DNA from: Trichopria drosophilae
Lineage: Eukaryota > Arthropoda > Insecta > Hymenoptera > Diapriidae
Direction: 5' to 3'
Assembly: GCA_030407085.1 (NCBI GenBank)
Contig: CM059583.1
Span: forward strand, 80,810,001-80,874,000
Length of the DNA stretch: 64,000 nucleotides
The first letter of the stretch is position 1, and each line of letters opens with the position of its first letter. Made by a program: the position numbers and the translations under genes. The notes beneath the pieces are model-generated. The model made no database searches. It was not told where the DNA came from and saw only the letters and a program-made list of their open reading frames with translations. Below are positions 10,774 through 23,145 of this stretch, one piece after another.

Positions 10774-12769
10774 CGCAGATACAAATTTGGCACAAAAAGC
10801 ACAGAAAATGTTTCTTGGCGCGAATAAATATTTCTCACAAGAGGCGAAACGACGCTCTACCGACCGTTACGGACCGTTTGTCCCCACCACATTCCCACTA
10901 CAACCGGTCGACAAAGGCCGCCCGATCCCCTCCATTCGAGCTGAGGATCACCAATATGATTTAAATACTTTCTAATGGTGTATATTTAATGAAAGAAATT
11001 TATTTCAAATGATTCCGTTTACGTAAACTCTTAAAAATTAAGATAAACTCGCGGTGGATACCCGGGTACCCCGGTTGGGCAACAACGTGGTAAAAGTTGG
11101 TTGGGCACATAAGGGTTAAAACCTATTTTAAGGGCTTACTACGGCCAAAAATTGTCAGAGTTTTAATTTTTTATTCGAAAGTACAACATTTCAAGAATAT
11201 TCTGTAAAAATAAAAGATCCCACAGCTCTGGATCGCCAATTCAATATGGATCCGTGAGCTTGCTGAATCTTTGGGCTGTTGACTAGGGTGACCTCTGGCG
11301 AGTTGTCGTTTTATTCATATTATAGGTCTCCGAGTTGGACAGTTCAAAAAATCATGTCTGTGTTAGTTTTGCTCGGATTGACTCGAGATTTTACAGAAGA
11401 TTCTTGAAATATTGTACTTTCGAATAAAAAAATTAAAACTTTCACAATTTTTGACCGTAGTAAGCCCTTAAAATAGCTTTTAATAGAATCAGGTTACATT
11501 TTTAGAACTTTTTAAAAAATAACGACTAAGAAAAGACATTTAGTTAAATTTTACGATCATTTTCATGTTTAGGAGCACAAAATACGTCGAAAAATCATAG
11601 CCACACTTCGATTCTGCCGATATTTGACTTGTTATAAATGAAAAATAGCGAAATATTCAATTTTTTGAAAAATCGACATATATATCGATTTTTTAGAGGC
11701 ATAATAAAAAAAAAATAAAAATTTTTATTATATGGATTTAATAGATGGATAATGTGGGCACCTTTTTCAAAAAAATTTTAAAAAAATGACGGAGTTCAGG
11801 TAATTAAAAAAAAACACCCCAAAAACGGCATCTTTGGGACGTCGGGGCGAATGTGAAACGTTTTTTTAGAATTTTTTTATGGTCATTTTCGTTCTTAGCG
11901 CATCAAAAACTACCAAAAAATAAGTGTTACAAAAAAACTTTTCCGATTCACTCCACCCTAATGTATATACATTTTCAAGCTCAAATCTAATTTAAGGTGA
12001 TTTTATGCACTTTATATTAATGTACGTCAAATTTCAGCAAATCGATTCAGAAACGAGCGAGAATTCACGAGAATAAACTTTGGAGTACAAATACAGTTCG
12101 CTTTGTTACTTACGAAATTTATTTTTTCAAATTCTGTTTTGTTATATTGTTTTTACTTGAACCTCGAATAATATTAAAAAAAAAGACGAAGTATAAACCC
12201 GGTAAAACTTGGCTCAATTCCATGCGTTTTATAATGAAAATTCATTATGTGCAAACCTAACCTCAATTTTTAGTCCTAAATGCTTCCGTACGAAATTATA
12301 CGCCGTGCAGAAGCACTAATTTCATTCGATTCGATGCGTTTTAACTCGTTGCATCATCTTGCATACGTTTTCATGCGATTTACCGCGAAATAACGAGGAA
12401 AGAAACGGGATGGAAACGTATGAAATCGTATTAAAAATGTTTGCACACGAACTCGTTTATTGGGATATTACAGTGATTAATGTCATTTAAAAATGTAGAT
12501 TTTTGTAACATGCAAAAAATTAAATAAGGAATATAAAATGTCGTCAAACCAAATATTGGAAAATTACAAAAATTACTGTATAACTTTTATTGTTTGTATT
12601 TTTGTATTGTATTTATTTTATCTCATAAAGGGATACAGTCCTGTTGAGAAGGGAATTGTGAAAATTGCCGCTACATTAATCATAAACTAAACATATAATT
12701 TTTTTAATACAATAAAATCTCAGTCGCCTAACAAAAACGATCTTGTGACAAAAGTCGCCCTTACAAACT

Positions 12770-15700
12770 TTAGAAGAAGCTTCGCGGATATATGGTCGGG
12801 TTACATATTAGTACGCAAAGGAGGTTACTGGCGTCCGGTCGGGGCGTTGACACACGTTTGGTAAATTCACGCCTGACAGTGGTCAATAAAGGGCACTCGG
12901 TGAGAATGTGCATAAGTGTTTCGGGGGCATTCATGTTGCATAGCGAACAAGTACTTTGCGGGTTATAATTAAAACGTATACCGGTAATTAAGATCGAGCG
13001 CGAGTAGATTGTCGCAAGTCTAACTTGAATTTTGGCTCTGAGGCAGGGCAGAGGGAGACGAGACGGGTACAACGTGTACGGCGAGTCCTTGAGCTGTCGA
13101 AAGATCGGCAGCTGCGAAGTGCCGGAGTTGAAATACCTCGCTAGATCTTTAGCTCTGCAGGATGAGGCGTATTTAGCGACTAAGTCCGGTCCGGCGGCAG
13201 CCCACGATCCCGCAGTAAAATCGGTCCACAGAACGTCCGACTCCGACCTGTTCAGGAGCGACATGATCTGAGAAAGCCAGTTTCGGGGGTCCTGCGATGG
13301 TACCCTGGATGACAGTTCTCTAAGACGAAGAAGTAAAATTTTAGGTAGTCTGGAGTCGGGCAGTCCGAGGGTTTTAATTATCCATTTTATCGTTCTGTCA
13401 AGAATTTGCACCGCGATCGGTGGAATGCCAAGTTCTAAACGGATCAAGTAAGCCGGAGTATTTCGTGGTAGATGTAGAAGCTTCTTAAAAAACTCAATCT
13501 GCACTGACTCCAGTCTATCCAAATGCCGGAGGGCCCAAAATGGAGCCGCATACAAAAGGACCGAAGTGATCATGGCTTTATATAATTTCAAGTGCGCGTT
13601 CCAATCGACGATTTTCACGGAGTTTATTGTCGCTAAAACTGCGGCTGTGGCTGCCGTTGTAGGAACGATAGCATCCTGGGTTGGTTGAAGGCCCGATGCT
13701 GAGGAGGAAAAAACTATTCCCAAGAATCTGTATGTATTCTTGACCTCAACCGGAACATTTTCGTATAAAAATCCCCTTGAACACTGGTCAAGCGGACCTG
13801 CCCTCCTGAAGCAGATAATCTTAGTTTTGTCCACATTAACGGTGAGCTGGTTGCGAGTACAGTAGTCCGAGAGGATTCCTAATTTGGCACGAAGGTCGAT
13901 GGGAGAAAATGCGAGGATAGCAAGGTCATCAGCATAGAGAAGCATCAACAAGTCTGTTGTTCTGGTGACATCTGCGCCGCGCACTTTATGCTCACCGAAA
14001 AAAGACACTATATCAGAGAGGTACAAGTTGAATAGTAGGGGGCTTAAAATCTCGCCCTGCAACACCCCTGTCGTTACTTTATAGTGGGACGCTTCTCCGC
14101 TTTCATTGCGGTAAATGACTGATGCAGAACGGTATAGTGCATTTAGTACTCTAACAAATTTAGCACTAACGCCAAAACTGAGGAGCTTACGCCAGAGAAG
14201 AGCTTGGGGAACATAATCGAAGGACCTTTTGAAATCTACGAATAGGCTATATATTTTTCCTTTAGAGCGCCTGAGAGTAACTTGCACAGCTGCGAGAAGG
14301 CAGAAAATATTGTCCTCTGTCCCTCTTCCCCTACGGAAGCCGGATTGCTCTTCTGGGAGAATACCTCGCTGCGTCACCCAACTAGTCAGGCGCGTGGATA
14401 AAATCTGCGAGAAGATCTTCGCCATAGCATTCGTAATTGCTATCAGACGGTAATTCGATGGGTTGTCGCGCGCGCCCTACTTATACAGGGTAAAAATGGT
14501 CGAGTCGGCCCAGCCTGAGGGAAAAGTTTCCGCCGAAAAGATACTGTTAAAGAGCGAGTGAAGGAGAGAAAGCCACTGGTCATCCATAAGTTTAAAAAGT
14601 TCAGAAGGAATGTTATCTGGTCCAATGGCTTTCCCCACCTTCAAAGAGTTCAAGCTGCTTTTGAGTTCGCTCATAGAGAAAGGCGAATCCAGTATGGGGT
14701 CGAATGTACCAAAGTATATGACAGCTGGAAGTTCCGTTTGCGGAAAAAACTGTTGGAAAAACGCGTTCCAGACATCATCTGTCACTCGGGTCTTTGGGAC
14801 GGGTTTCGATCGGAATTGACGTCCAGCACCCCAGAAGTCCGCTGAGGTGCAGGAATCCGCGAAGCTGTTAGCGATTCTGATGTCGAAATTAAGTTTTTTC
14901 CGAGATAATAAGGTAGTGTATGACCTTCGTGCTGATCGATAAGAATTTACCGAGGTTGAGGTGTATCCGACCCTTTTCATATTTCTTAAGGTTCGGACAA
15001 GCACTCTCTTCGCCGAGAAACACTCTTTGTCGAACCATTGCTTGTAAAAACGCGGATTGCTACGGAAACGAGAAACACAGTCTTTTAATAGGCCAACAGT
15101 ATATGCCGAGTCGCGAACTGAATCTAAAAAATACTTATAGAGTGGGACAAATACATCGGTGTCTAACCTTATACAATTTTGCATACAATTCGATAACTGA
15201 TAGCGGAAGTTCATAAATACGCAGTTTTCCCCGAACGGGGGTCTTTGATATCGGGTCACATTACGAGTTTCTGGGACGCAGGCGTTTGGTTGCGTTAAGC
15301 AACTATATTCGGAAAGATAGAGAGCCGCTGTTACTGGCAGATGTTCAGAACCGAAAAGATCATCTCCAATACTTAAATCGTGAATATATGGTAAGTGCGC
15401 TACAGAAACCCAGACTAGATCAACGACGCTGAAACCCCTCTGTCCGAGAAATGTGAAGTGCGCCGGAAAGTCACTCGGCGTCCGACCGTTTAATAAAGCA
15501 AAATTATTTGATTCCATAAATTCGGACAAATGGGTGCCGCGGCGATTAAGTGTTTCGTCATGAGATCGTTTTCGAACTCGCACGGAGGAGCCATAAAAAA
15601 TCTGTGGTAGATCACTAAGAGAATCTGAGGAGCCGACTCGACAGTTGAAATCGCCGCCTAAGATAAAAATGCAATCTGTATACTGGTCAAACAGAGTGTC

Positions 15701-16088
15701 TAAAATAGGTTGCAGGGAGGATAGTATAGGTTCTAAGTCGACGGTGGGCGGAAAATAAAAGGATCCAACGATTAAGTTAAGCGGAAGAGTGTCCAATTTA
15801 TAAAATAGCCAGTGAGGAGACGAGTCAAGACATAAAAGCTTAAAATTAGGGCTGATTAAAGATAATAGGCCTCCACTGCAGCGACCATAGTTGCTAGAGC
15901 GGGCAGCTGGAAAATCAATCACCGTATGGCCAGTAGACAGATGCTCCGCGCGAATTTCAGAGTCACGCCAGGTTTCTGAAAAGTTTAAAATTTCATATGA
16001 CGAGTAAAACGAATTATTTTTAATATTGTAAAAACCGCGTGCGTTCCAGAAAATTATTTTAAAAACATTATTACAACTTATGGACTTA
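12770..16088 (-). pseudogene. LINE ORF2: endonuclease-reverse transcriptase with one in-frame stop
   Basis: The frame is open from about 16088 (FWNARGFY, the first endonuclease motif) to 12770 except for one TAG at 14477-14479, where related elements usually have Lys. Order: APE-type endonuclease (GGDFNCRVG, then the GSEHLPV histidine motif), linker, reverse transcriptase (GPDNIPSELFK before the stop; NYRLIAITN, FVDFKRSFDYVP, GVLQGEILSP and LYADDLAIL after it), then a C-terminal CCHC-like finger (CSLCNMNAPETLMHILTEC). The stop splits the gene into 481- and 551-codon parts in the same frame. No ATG is obvious at the 5' side; the frame overlaps the end of ORF1. Clade is uncertain (R1-, I- or Loa-like). 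Probably inactive through a single point change. Confidence 0.88.
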
Positions 16089-16170
16089 ATATTATCGGAC
16101 GAAGATGCTGCTGCTGTTGCAGATGACGAAGACGATGAGACGAAGACTTTTGCTTGAGGACGGAGACGAG

Positions 16171-17278
16171 TTAAAAAACCTCGTTGTTTTCTGAGGCGAG
16201 GGCGTCCGTTTCCATGGTCACTGGTACTTTTCCTGAGGTCCTAGGTGTAGACTTGCCTTGGCTTCTGTCTGACACTGAAGATCGGAGTGTAGCAGGTGTT
16301 CTACCCGTCAGTGGTTCGGAGCATGGAGTTTTAAAATCTTGGTCTTGTTCAGACCATTTAAGCCAGACATTATTGGTGGCTATGGCGTCACCTCTGCTTT
16401 GGAAAGATGCGCCGCGAGCGTGAGCTGTGCGGCGAGCTTCTCTGACCTTAAAGGCCATGAAGCGCTACCTATCGGTATAATCGGGGTTGATGTAAACCTT
16501 TGATGACTGCAGCACCGTTCTCTTAGTCGACAGAATCAGGGACTTGTCATCTTCGAGTGTGAGCTCAGCTAAATATGCCGGTAGATTGAACTGAATCTGT
16601 CTGGCTGCAGTAAGCGATGAAGTGAGCTCAAATTTGGAAGAGAGGAAATTGTATATTTCCTCTCTCAAAGGCCCCGACCCGGGAGTAAAACCGGAGAGAA
16701 TAATATTTTTCCTCCTGTGGATTCTTTCTTGGGTTTCAAGTTTAGCCACGTGTGTTTTAATAATTGAATCCTGGGAGTCAATTTTTTTCTCCTGTTGGTC
16801 TATTTTTTGCTCCAGCAGAGCTAAGGTCGAAGTTACTCTGATCAACCGTCTTTTTCACTGACTCAATAGAATCAGTGACGCGATGCGATTCTTGCTGAAT
16901 CGCTGCTAAAAGCGACTGTTGTAGCGTTTCAAGAGTCAATTGCATAGTTGCTGGAGATGACATGATTGCAGTTGTGGTATGCGGAGACTGTTGCAAAATT
17001 TGCGAAGACGGTAGCTTTCGGTGACGAGTTGGTTGTAGATCGCTCGGATCGTCCGATTCGGGCTGGCAATCTCTTTTGCGTTTGGAAAATCCGAAGTTTT
17101 CCAGCGAACTGCAGCTGTTAGAGCGAAGCGAATTCCACCTAGATTCTGTTGTGGGGCGGCCGCACAGAACGGCCGGACGTAAGACGGATTTTGGACGCTC
17201 CGATTCTTCGCCAGTAGAAATTATCGCGGATGGAACAAGCGATTGAGATTTGCAGGAAGGCGAGTTAGAGTTTGGCAT
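16171..17278 (-). pseudogene. LINE ORF1 (coiled-coil RNA-binding-like protein), broken
   Basis: Begins with ATG at 17278 and ends with TAA at 16171. The N-terminal part (Ser/Pro/Arg-rich, residues 1 to about 100) is followed by a helical region rich in Gln and Leu. Near 16790-16845 the frame shifts, then a coiled-coil-like stretch (LALLEQKIDQQEKKIDSQDS) leads into a folded segment containing RRKNIILSGF, which resembles the RRM-like part of LINE ORF1 proteins. An in-frame TAG at 16465-16467 (after DYTDR) precedes the last 95 codons. No CCHC knuckles are visible. In such elements the product packages RNA with ORF2 protein. Function is assigned by position and general features. Confidence 0.68.
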
Positions 17279-17300
17279 GGGCTGTATAACGGACTCGTGT

Positions 17301-19621
17301 CCGAGAATTTCTGCTTTCTGGAGACTGAGCTAGTTTATATTGTTTAAAGCGGTTTAACACAGTTGTAATGACAATCAGATATTCAAGGTGCCGAGTATGA
17401 CATATCGTAGATCATTTCAACGTCGTCGTCTAACACAGAATGACAGCTCCCAGTGTCTTATCAGTGGAGAAGCGAAGAGGGGCACGTGAACCGTACGCGT
17501 CGATCTAGTGCGCAAACGGAGCGACGAATACGAGAGTCTATGTATATGTCGCATTGCTGAGTATCTTGGCAGTAAACACCGTCTCACCACTACAGGCTTG
17601 TAACACTAACACTGCCACAGACAACGCACAGATATAAGCACTCCCTCGAGTAATGGTATAATTATTCAAAAGTTAACCGAAAATTACTCGAAAATTAACC
17701 GAAAAAATTCTAGGACGATTTTCGTCAGCCGATTTTGTCAGTATATAAAAAAAAACAGTGCTCGTGAAGACTGCGATGTTAGTTCGGTAAGGCAGTGAAA
17801 CAAACAAAAAATGTCCAAAATCTTTATAGTTCAAGAGCAGCAAAACTGACAGAGTGACGTGACATATGTCCGAACACTACAACAGTCAATTTTCAACTTT
17901 TATTGTTATAGTGATGATTAATGTTTTCAAATGCAATAATCATTCATTAAATGCCCCATTGGAAATTTAACTAGAAACCAAAGATAAAATGAATGCCTTA
18001 TAGTTATGCCATTTTAGTTGAAAGAAAATAAGCATATGGTTTGTAATAATGAGAACAGTAAACCTCATGATTTATTAAAGCATACGTTTATAACACATTA
18101 CTATCATTTATTACAAAAAAATCCTTATACAAATTTCTTAAACGCCCTTACCTTAAAGACTGGCACACATACGTATATGTAAATTTATTTTACTCACTTA
18201 CATATATTATTATCGCATACTCACAAATTGAAAATCAAATATAATACTTGTGAATAAGTTTTAAAAATAATTGAAAATACACTTTTTTTGAAGTTTTAAT
18301 TTTTTCCGATAATGCCCATGCCATAGACTTTCTTTCGATCTGATTTAAATAGTGAAATTTTCTACAAAATTCAAGTGATAAAAGTAAATGACTGACAAAA
18401 TAATGAAATTATTTTACTTTTTACCGATAATAAAATCGATAAACATCTGAAATAAGAATAAGGCAGATAGTAATTGATTTATTAACTTCTGCCAATACAT
18501 ATTGCAAATTAATTTAAAAGTCTGCCCAGATGTCGTATTTTTCTGTTTTTCTACAGAGGGGGGGGGGGTGCATTATAGATGCATGTCAATCTATTTAACC
18601 GTTTCGTTCTTTCATATTAATTGCTTAACGATAACAAATATTACCTGAACCATGTTGCGCAATTAAAAATGAGCATTTTAACGTTTCAGAAAAATTTGGA
18701 GCTTTGTAACCAGTAAGAAATGAAAATATAAATATTTTGGTAAAAAAGCCACGTACAGCAAATAATTCTCGTAAAAATGAAAAAACATTGCTTATGACCA
18801 AAATTTAGCGAGATAATCGAGGTTGACAAAAAATAAGGCCCCAGGATTAGAAACATTTAAATGTATTTCATGGGCCTTTCCTTTTTGCGATTAATTTCGA
18901 TTTGCTATATAAAATCGCTGAAGCGAAGGTTTGTTATAATACTGTTAAGAATATGCAGAAAAGAGAAATTTTTGGGAATTATTTCAAATTGTTAAAAACT
19001 GTCCAAGTGTAAAAAAGGGGTTTGAAATCATTCTAAGGATTTTTTGAATCCTTCCTTTAAAAATTCGCCGAAATAAGTATTTTTATCAGAAAACTTATTT
19101 AGAAAACCATAAATGTACTTAGTACAATTAATAGTGAAAAATTAAACTAATTTTCAAAGATCTGTTGTATTACAAAATCTCTATACGTATATTGTTATAA
19201 TGGTGAGTATTTTATTTAATAGTTATTAAAAAAAACCAGTTTCAAAATTTTGTCGATATTACATAACAACGAATATTTCAACCCTGCGACTGTAATGTTG
19301 TCCAATAGTTTCAGTGCCATTGTAAGTAACCATATTATGGGGAAAAACGATAATCATGTAGTTTGAAAATCATTGTCGCAAATATCTCGGTTCAAAACAT
19401 CAATAACTGACCAAAAACCAATTTAAAACTAGATGCCTTCGACCCGGGTGCCTACAATTTTGGCTAAATTCATATTGCAGTTCCCTGACGAAAGGCTGAT
19501 GCTTCCGGGAATATTCCCATTTTAACACTGCCAGGAAAGAAGGCGGCAAAGGGTGGTTCTAGCATCATTAGGTTCGAGTAGTTTCTATACATATATTGTA
19601 ATAATATCTTGTTCCTTAAAT
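17301..19621. other. Non-coding AT-rich region
   Basis: The first about 340 bases may be the 5' UTR of the minus-strand LINE. The rest has only short random frames, a G run at about 18557-18566 and many homopolymers. I see no repeat boundaries or protein motif. Confidence 0.5.
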
Positions 19622-20060
19622 AGGGTGAATGTGCCAATGAATGGACGGTTAAGCATTTTTCACACTTTGATCGATTGTAACTTTTGAATTATTTTATGAA
19701 AATTTAATTATGATACCACCATTAGAATCGTTAGACTCTGTTCTTTATGACCGTGTAGTTCAACCTTTGATTTTATTTAATTATTAACCTCGTCTTCATA
19801 CGTTTGTAAAAAAATCCTCTAAACCCCAATGAATAGACGGGTTAAATCAAATGGGACGTTTTCAGTAAAAGTTTTGGATGGCTTTAAAACTTTGCTTTGA
19901 TTTTACAAAAAAATGTAAGTAAATATTGTTTTGAATGTTCAAAGAACATAAAAATATGTATTTTGTTGCATGTTGTGCATCATACATTCATAAGAAATAG
20001 AAATATGTAGAAAATCGTCCATTCATTGGTAGTCGTCCATCCATTGGCATATTCACCCTG
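19622..20060. mobile_element. Short MITE with AGGGTGAAT termini
   Basis: The left end AGGGTGAATGTGCCAATGAA (19622) is mirrored by the right end complement (20010-20060), where the word GTCCATTCATTGG is repeated as GTCCATCCATTGG. Length is about 440 bp, with no gene. The boundary fits a TA target on the right (TGTA) but is imperfect on the left. Non-autonomous DNA element; superfamily unknown. Confidence 0.65.
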
Positions 20061-20768
20061 TATTAAAATTGAAAATGAGCATTTTCAAAACTTCGACCCC
20101 GACCGCAGGTCAGCCGAAGCACTGATAAATGAGCACGTCTTGTTCACCCTGATGCTTAAAAAAACGCGGTTTAGTCGAGTTTTTGACAGGTCGGGTTGTA
20201 GGAAATAAATTTTTCTATATGTGGGATACTTCGGTTTCCGTTTTTTACGGCATTATCGTTGATTTTACGAAAAAATACAACCTTTTTTGTAGAGAATTCG
20301 ATGTTCTATATTTTTGGTTTGAAACATTTTTTGTACGATTTGTATTTTTTGTTAAAAAATGGAAAAAACGTGTTTTTTGAGCATTTTTTTGTTAAACCTC
20401 CCCATAATCTAGTATGCATTGTCTCCAAAAACTAATCAGATCTAAGTTTGGCCAAGAGAAACCCAAATCCGTTTGTACTTTTTAAATTCGTCCTGCCAAT
20501 CGCGAGATATCGCGTATACAAAATTTTTCCCACGGACGGACGGACGGACGGACGGACGGACGTACAACCTAACGGACACCAATTTTTTGATTGTTGCTTT
20601 GGGTCCTTAGGGCTTGAAACGTGGACATTTGATGAAAAACTATAGGGTAATTTTTTGACGGGAACTGACCAAATTAAATACTTCGCCAGACCAATGGTCT
20701 GGGTCGAAGTGATGAGTGCCAAAATAACTGAAAATTCCAGAGCATAGAACCTAAAGCAGAACCAGCAT
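20061..20768. other. Non-coding stretch with (ACGG)n microsatellite
   Basis: Contains a perfect tetranucleotide run of ACGG at 20531-20562. The surrounding sequence has short frames only, none resembling a known protein. Confidence 0.6.
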
Positions 20769-21204
20769 TGTTACGGACAGAATCGATGTTTTATCGACTG
20801 CGGTACCCGGCGTAGGTTTTTTCCCACAAAGGTGGTTTTCCCTACGCCATTGCACACCCGAATGGGGGTACCTCTCAAAATGAAGCAGGCCTGTTAGGTA
20901 AATTATGTAAAAGGCCCTTCGAAATGGTGACGATCTCGATACAATTTTTTGTAATTCGAATAGTATGATATCGATGTGTAATATGACGTCGTAGTCTATT
21001 TAAATGTTCGAGAGTTTGAAAGATCGAACGAAGATGTGAAAAAGTGACGATCGGGTGGGGAGAGAACGTTCCGGAACGTCAGAGCGTCAGGAAGTCCGCG
21101 TCGAGATCGGATCGTCACCGGTTGATCGTAATAAATTTTGAATATTTTCTTTCGGCCGATCAAACCGCGTGTTTTATTTAAAGCCCTTCCACCAGTCGTT
21201 AACA
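20769..21204. mobile_element. Solo LTR with 5-bp target duplication
   Basis: A 436-bp segment starts TGTTACGGACAG and ends GTCGTTAACA, so it has the expected TG...CA ends and TGTTA/TAACA inverted termini. It is flanked by identical AGCAT on both sides (20764-20768 and 21205-21209). An AATAAA signal lies near 21129. No coding sequence or second LTR is adjacent, so this is the product of LTR-LTR recombination. A 5-bp duplication is common for BEL/Pao and some Gypsy elements. Confidence 0.85.
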
Positions 21205-22415
21205 AGCATGTTGCATTTTCGTTTTGATATGAGCACTACAATGGTTCTTACTTTTTCAATGTAGAGAGATATGTGTTGTAGTGTATTTGAATTAATTTTC
21301 AATTACAAATCAGACACGGTAAGTCTGTTATATTATATGTAAGAGATTAAAATAACTAAGCATATATGGGGCATTCTCCGAAAAAAGAGCCATCCTGGAA
21401 ATTTTTTGTTCCGATTTTTTTAACAATCACATATATTGTTGTATATATCGATCTAAGATCTTTGGCCGAGTTATAGATTTTTTGCATCATAGGTTGCCAT
21501 ACTGTAAGGGGTTTTATGTAAAATAAAAGTTTCAAAAATTTATATCTCCGAAACGGATCAATAGATTTTCATAAACTAAAGCGCATTTTGTTCAGAATTC
21601 CTCGAAGTTTAAAATAAAAAATAGTTGAATATGAAAAAATAAAATTTCGACCAAAAAAATGCTTAATAATGTTTTTTTTTTATTTTTAACCCCCCCCCCC
21701 CCTACGATTTTTTCAAAAGTATCTCAAAATGTTCCGCATTTTATTACCTTTTAACCCTAGCAATGGCGTTTCGGGACAGGAATAATTGTTTATGCTACAG
21801 GGGATTATGTGACGCAGCGCAGCGTGCAGATCGTGCTGTGCACACTGTTCTGGAAGCTTGCATAAATGGATATGAAAATCCTGAAGCCCTACCTTCTAGT
21901 ACATAAAAAAAGTAATCTAACTGTGATAGTCGCGTCTCCTAAAAAGCTCATCCGCCGATTTTTGCAGTCATTTAATTTAAAGAAATGTATATTTTTTTAG
22001 TTTTTTGCATTTATTTTGAAAAATAGGTCCGACGAAAAAATGTTTCCAACAAAAAATGTACAACATAAAATTTTCTGCAAGAAAGGTGATATACATTTTT
22101 TTCGTAATCGCAACAGCAAGCCCGTAAATGAGTAATGAAAGTTCCGATGATAGGTTTCTACCAGGTACTAGGTAGACAAAAAATCCCGAATCGTTTTTAA
22201 ATCGTAAAACACATTAATTTTATTATACATGACTGTATGTATTTCCATTATTTATACATATTGAATTATTTGCATAAGTATTTGTTAAATTTTTATTTAC
22301 AATTTCCACCACCGCTTCACCTTCGACTTTTTTAAGACTTTTCTGAATTTCATAAGCTTCTCACCTCCAAAATATTATTTTAGGGCAGTACGATGCGTAC
22401 GAGGTACACACGAAC

Positions 22416-23145
22416 ATGTATAGTGCGGAAAACAATAAGGCATCGAACGAGCACTCGAACTCGAAGGATGATTCCTTCTGTTACGTTCCCGTAACTGCCT
22501 TAATTAATACACCGCCTTGCACGTATCACGCCTCACATCATATAAACCGTCGATTCCTAAATGAAAACCCCTTCATCCACGAGAATAGCATACCAGCGCT
22601 TCTTCTAAAAATCGTGCGTTTTATAGATCAAATATCACCTGCAATACCGATCCCGAAAGGCAATCGAGCGACCATAGAAATCTTTAAATTCAACCTTTTA
22701 CCGCGCGCGCAATCGGTAATCAAATTTCTATATCACCGACGAAATTAAAACAGTATCACCTTTAAATGTAGAGCCTCCTCCCAAAAAAAGAATCTCCTGG
22801 GAGGAGTACAAGGCTCACAATAAACTGTCAAAACAATCTTAAATTTAGAGTTCTGCGTTTCATTTCATGTCCTTCCCTTCCACAGGTAATTCCATTTCGA
22901 GGAAAAATAACGGATCCACGGGTCGATCTCGCGATCGAATCACGTGTCTTAGACAGAAATTGGGGATTAAAAACCCCCGATTTCGGTCGTAACACTTCCA
23001 CTTTCATTCTAAGAAGGCAAATTAAAAGAAATACCCTCGAGTTCGAGTTCACGTTTGATGCTTCGTTACGCTCCGGCCTTATTATAGCACATCTCACGCA
23101 TTTACATGTAATGCCCTTACCCCCCCCCCCCCCCCGCGGTCTATA
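22416..23145 (+). other. Unrecognised degraded open frames inside the long-TIR transposon
   Basis: An ATG frame of 110 codons (22416-22748) is followed by an open stretch near 22760-22840 containing PPPKKRISWEEYK, then another open run from about 22870 to 23145 containing GKITDPRVDLAIESRVLD. The residue composition looks protein-like, but frames change between segments and I do not recognise a family. They could be a broken second gene of the transposon, exons, or a fragment of an inserted element. Confidence 0.3.

Larger units (their letters stand above)
8486..11115 (-). mobile_element. piggyBac transposon, both ends present
   Basis: Both ends start CCCTTATGTGCCCAACC (left 8486, right complement ending 11115). 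A TTAA flanks the right end (11116-11119); on the left the duplicate has decayed to TA (8484-8485). Subterminal copies of GGGTACCCGGGTATCCAC occur twice at the left end (near 8502 and 8692) and once, as the complement, at the right (near 11053). Sequence on the two sides rejoins the arm of the host foldback element exactly at its TTAA (compare the uninterrupted arm near 7762). Element length is 2.63 kb with one transposase gene on the minus strand. Intact ends and an open gene suggest a young, possibly autonomous copy. Confidence 0.92.
7283..11960. mobile_element. hAT-like foldback element with 8-bp target duplication
   Basis: The ends begin TAGGGTGGAGTGAATCGG (7283) and are mirrored by the complement ending at 11960. 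Perfect 8-bp duplications ATGTATAT flank them (7275-7282 and 11961-11968). The TAGGG start and 8-bp duplication fit hAT superfamily conventions. The interior is a double palindrome: one arm (7283 to about 7930) is followed by its inverse (to about 8400), then a partial repeat of the arm (from about 8407), interrupted by piggyBac, then its inverse again (11120-11960). Without piggyBac it is about 2.05 kb and has no transposase gene. Confidence 0.82.
6702..12465. mobile_element. TIR element with TA target duplication (outer shell of nest)
   Basis: The terminal inverted repeats TCCCAATAAACGAGTTCG... at 6702-6727 and its complement at 12440-12465 match over 26 bp without mismatch. Each is bounded by TA (6700-6701 and 12466-12467), as expected for a Tc1/mariner-type target. 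Subtracting the nested element at 7283-11960 leaves about 1.1 kb of non-coding AT-rich sequence with many CATTCGA/CATACG words, so this is a non-autonomous element (MITE). The class is inferred from the TA duplication only. Confidence 0.75.
12600..17300 (-). mobile_element. Two-ORF LINE (non-LTR retrotransposon), clade not assigned
   Basis: A nearly full-length element reading right to left: ORF1 (17278-16171), overlapping ORF2 (about 16088-12770), then an AT-rich 3' UTR ending in A-rich ATAAATACAATACAAAAATAC-like sequence near 12600. The 5' UTR probably continues past 17300 to about 17640. The ORF1 end and the ORF2 start overlap in different frames. No target duplication was identified. One frameshift and two in-frame TAG codons are the visible defects. 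Confidence 0.8.

Noticed and set aside
16184..17278. Plus-strand frames over the 12.6-17.3 kb LINE
   Set aside because: Shadows of the minus-strand ORF1/ORF2, which carry recognisable motifs.
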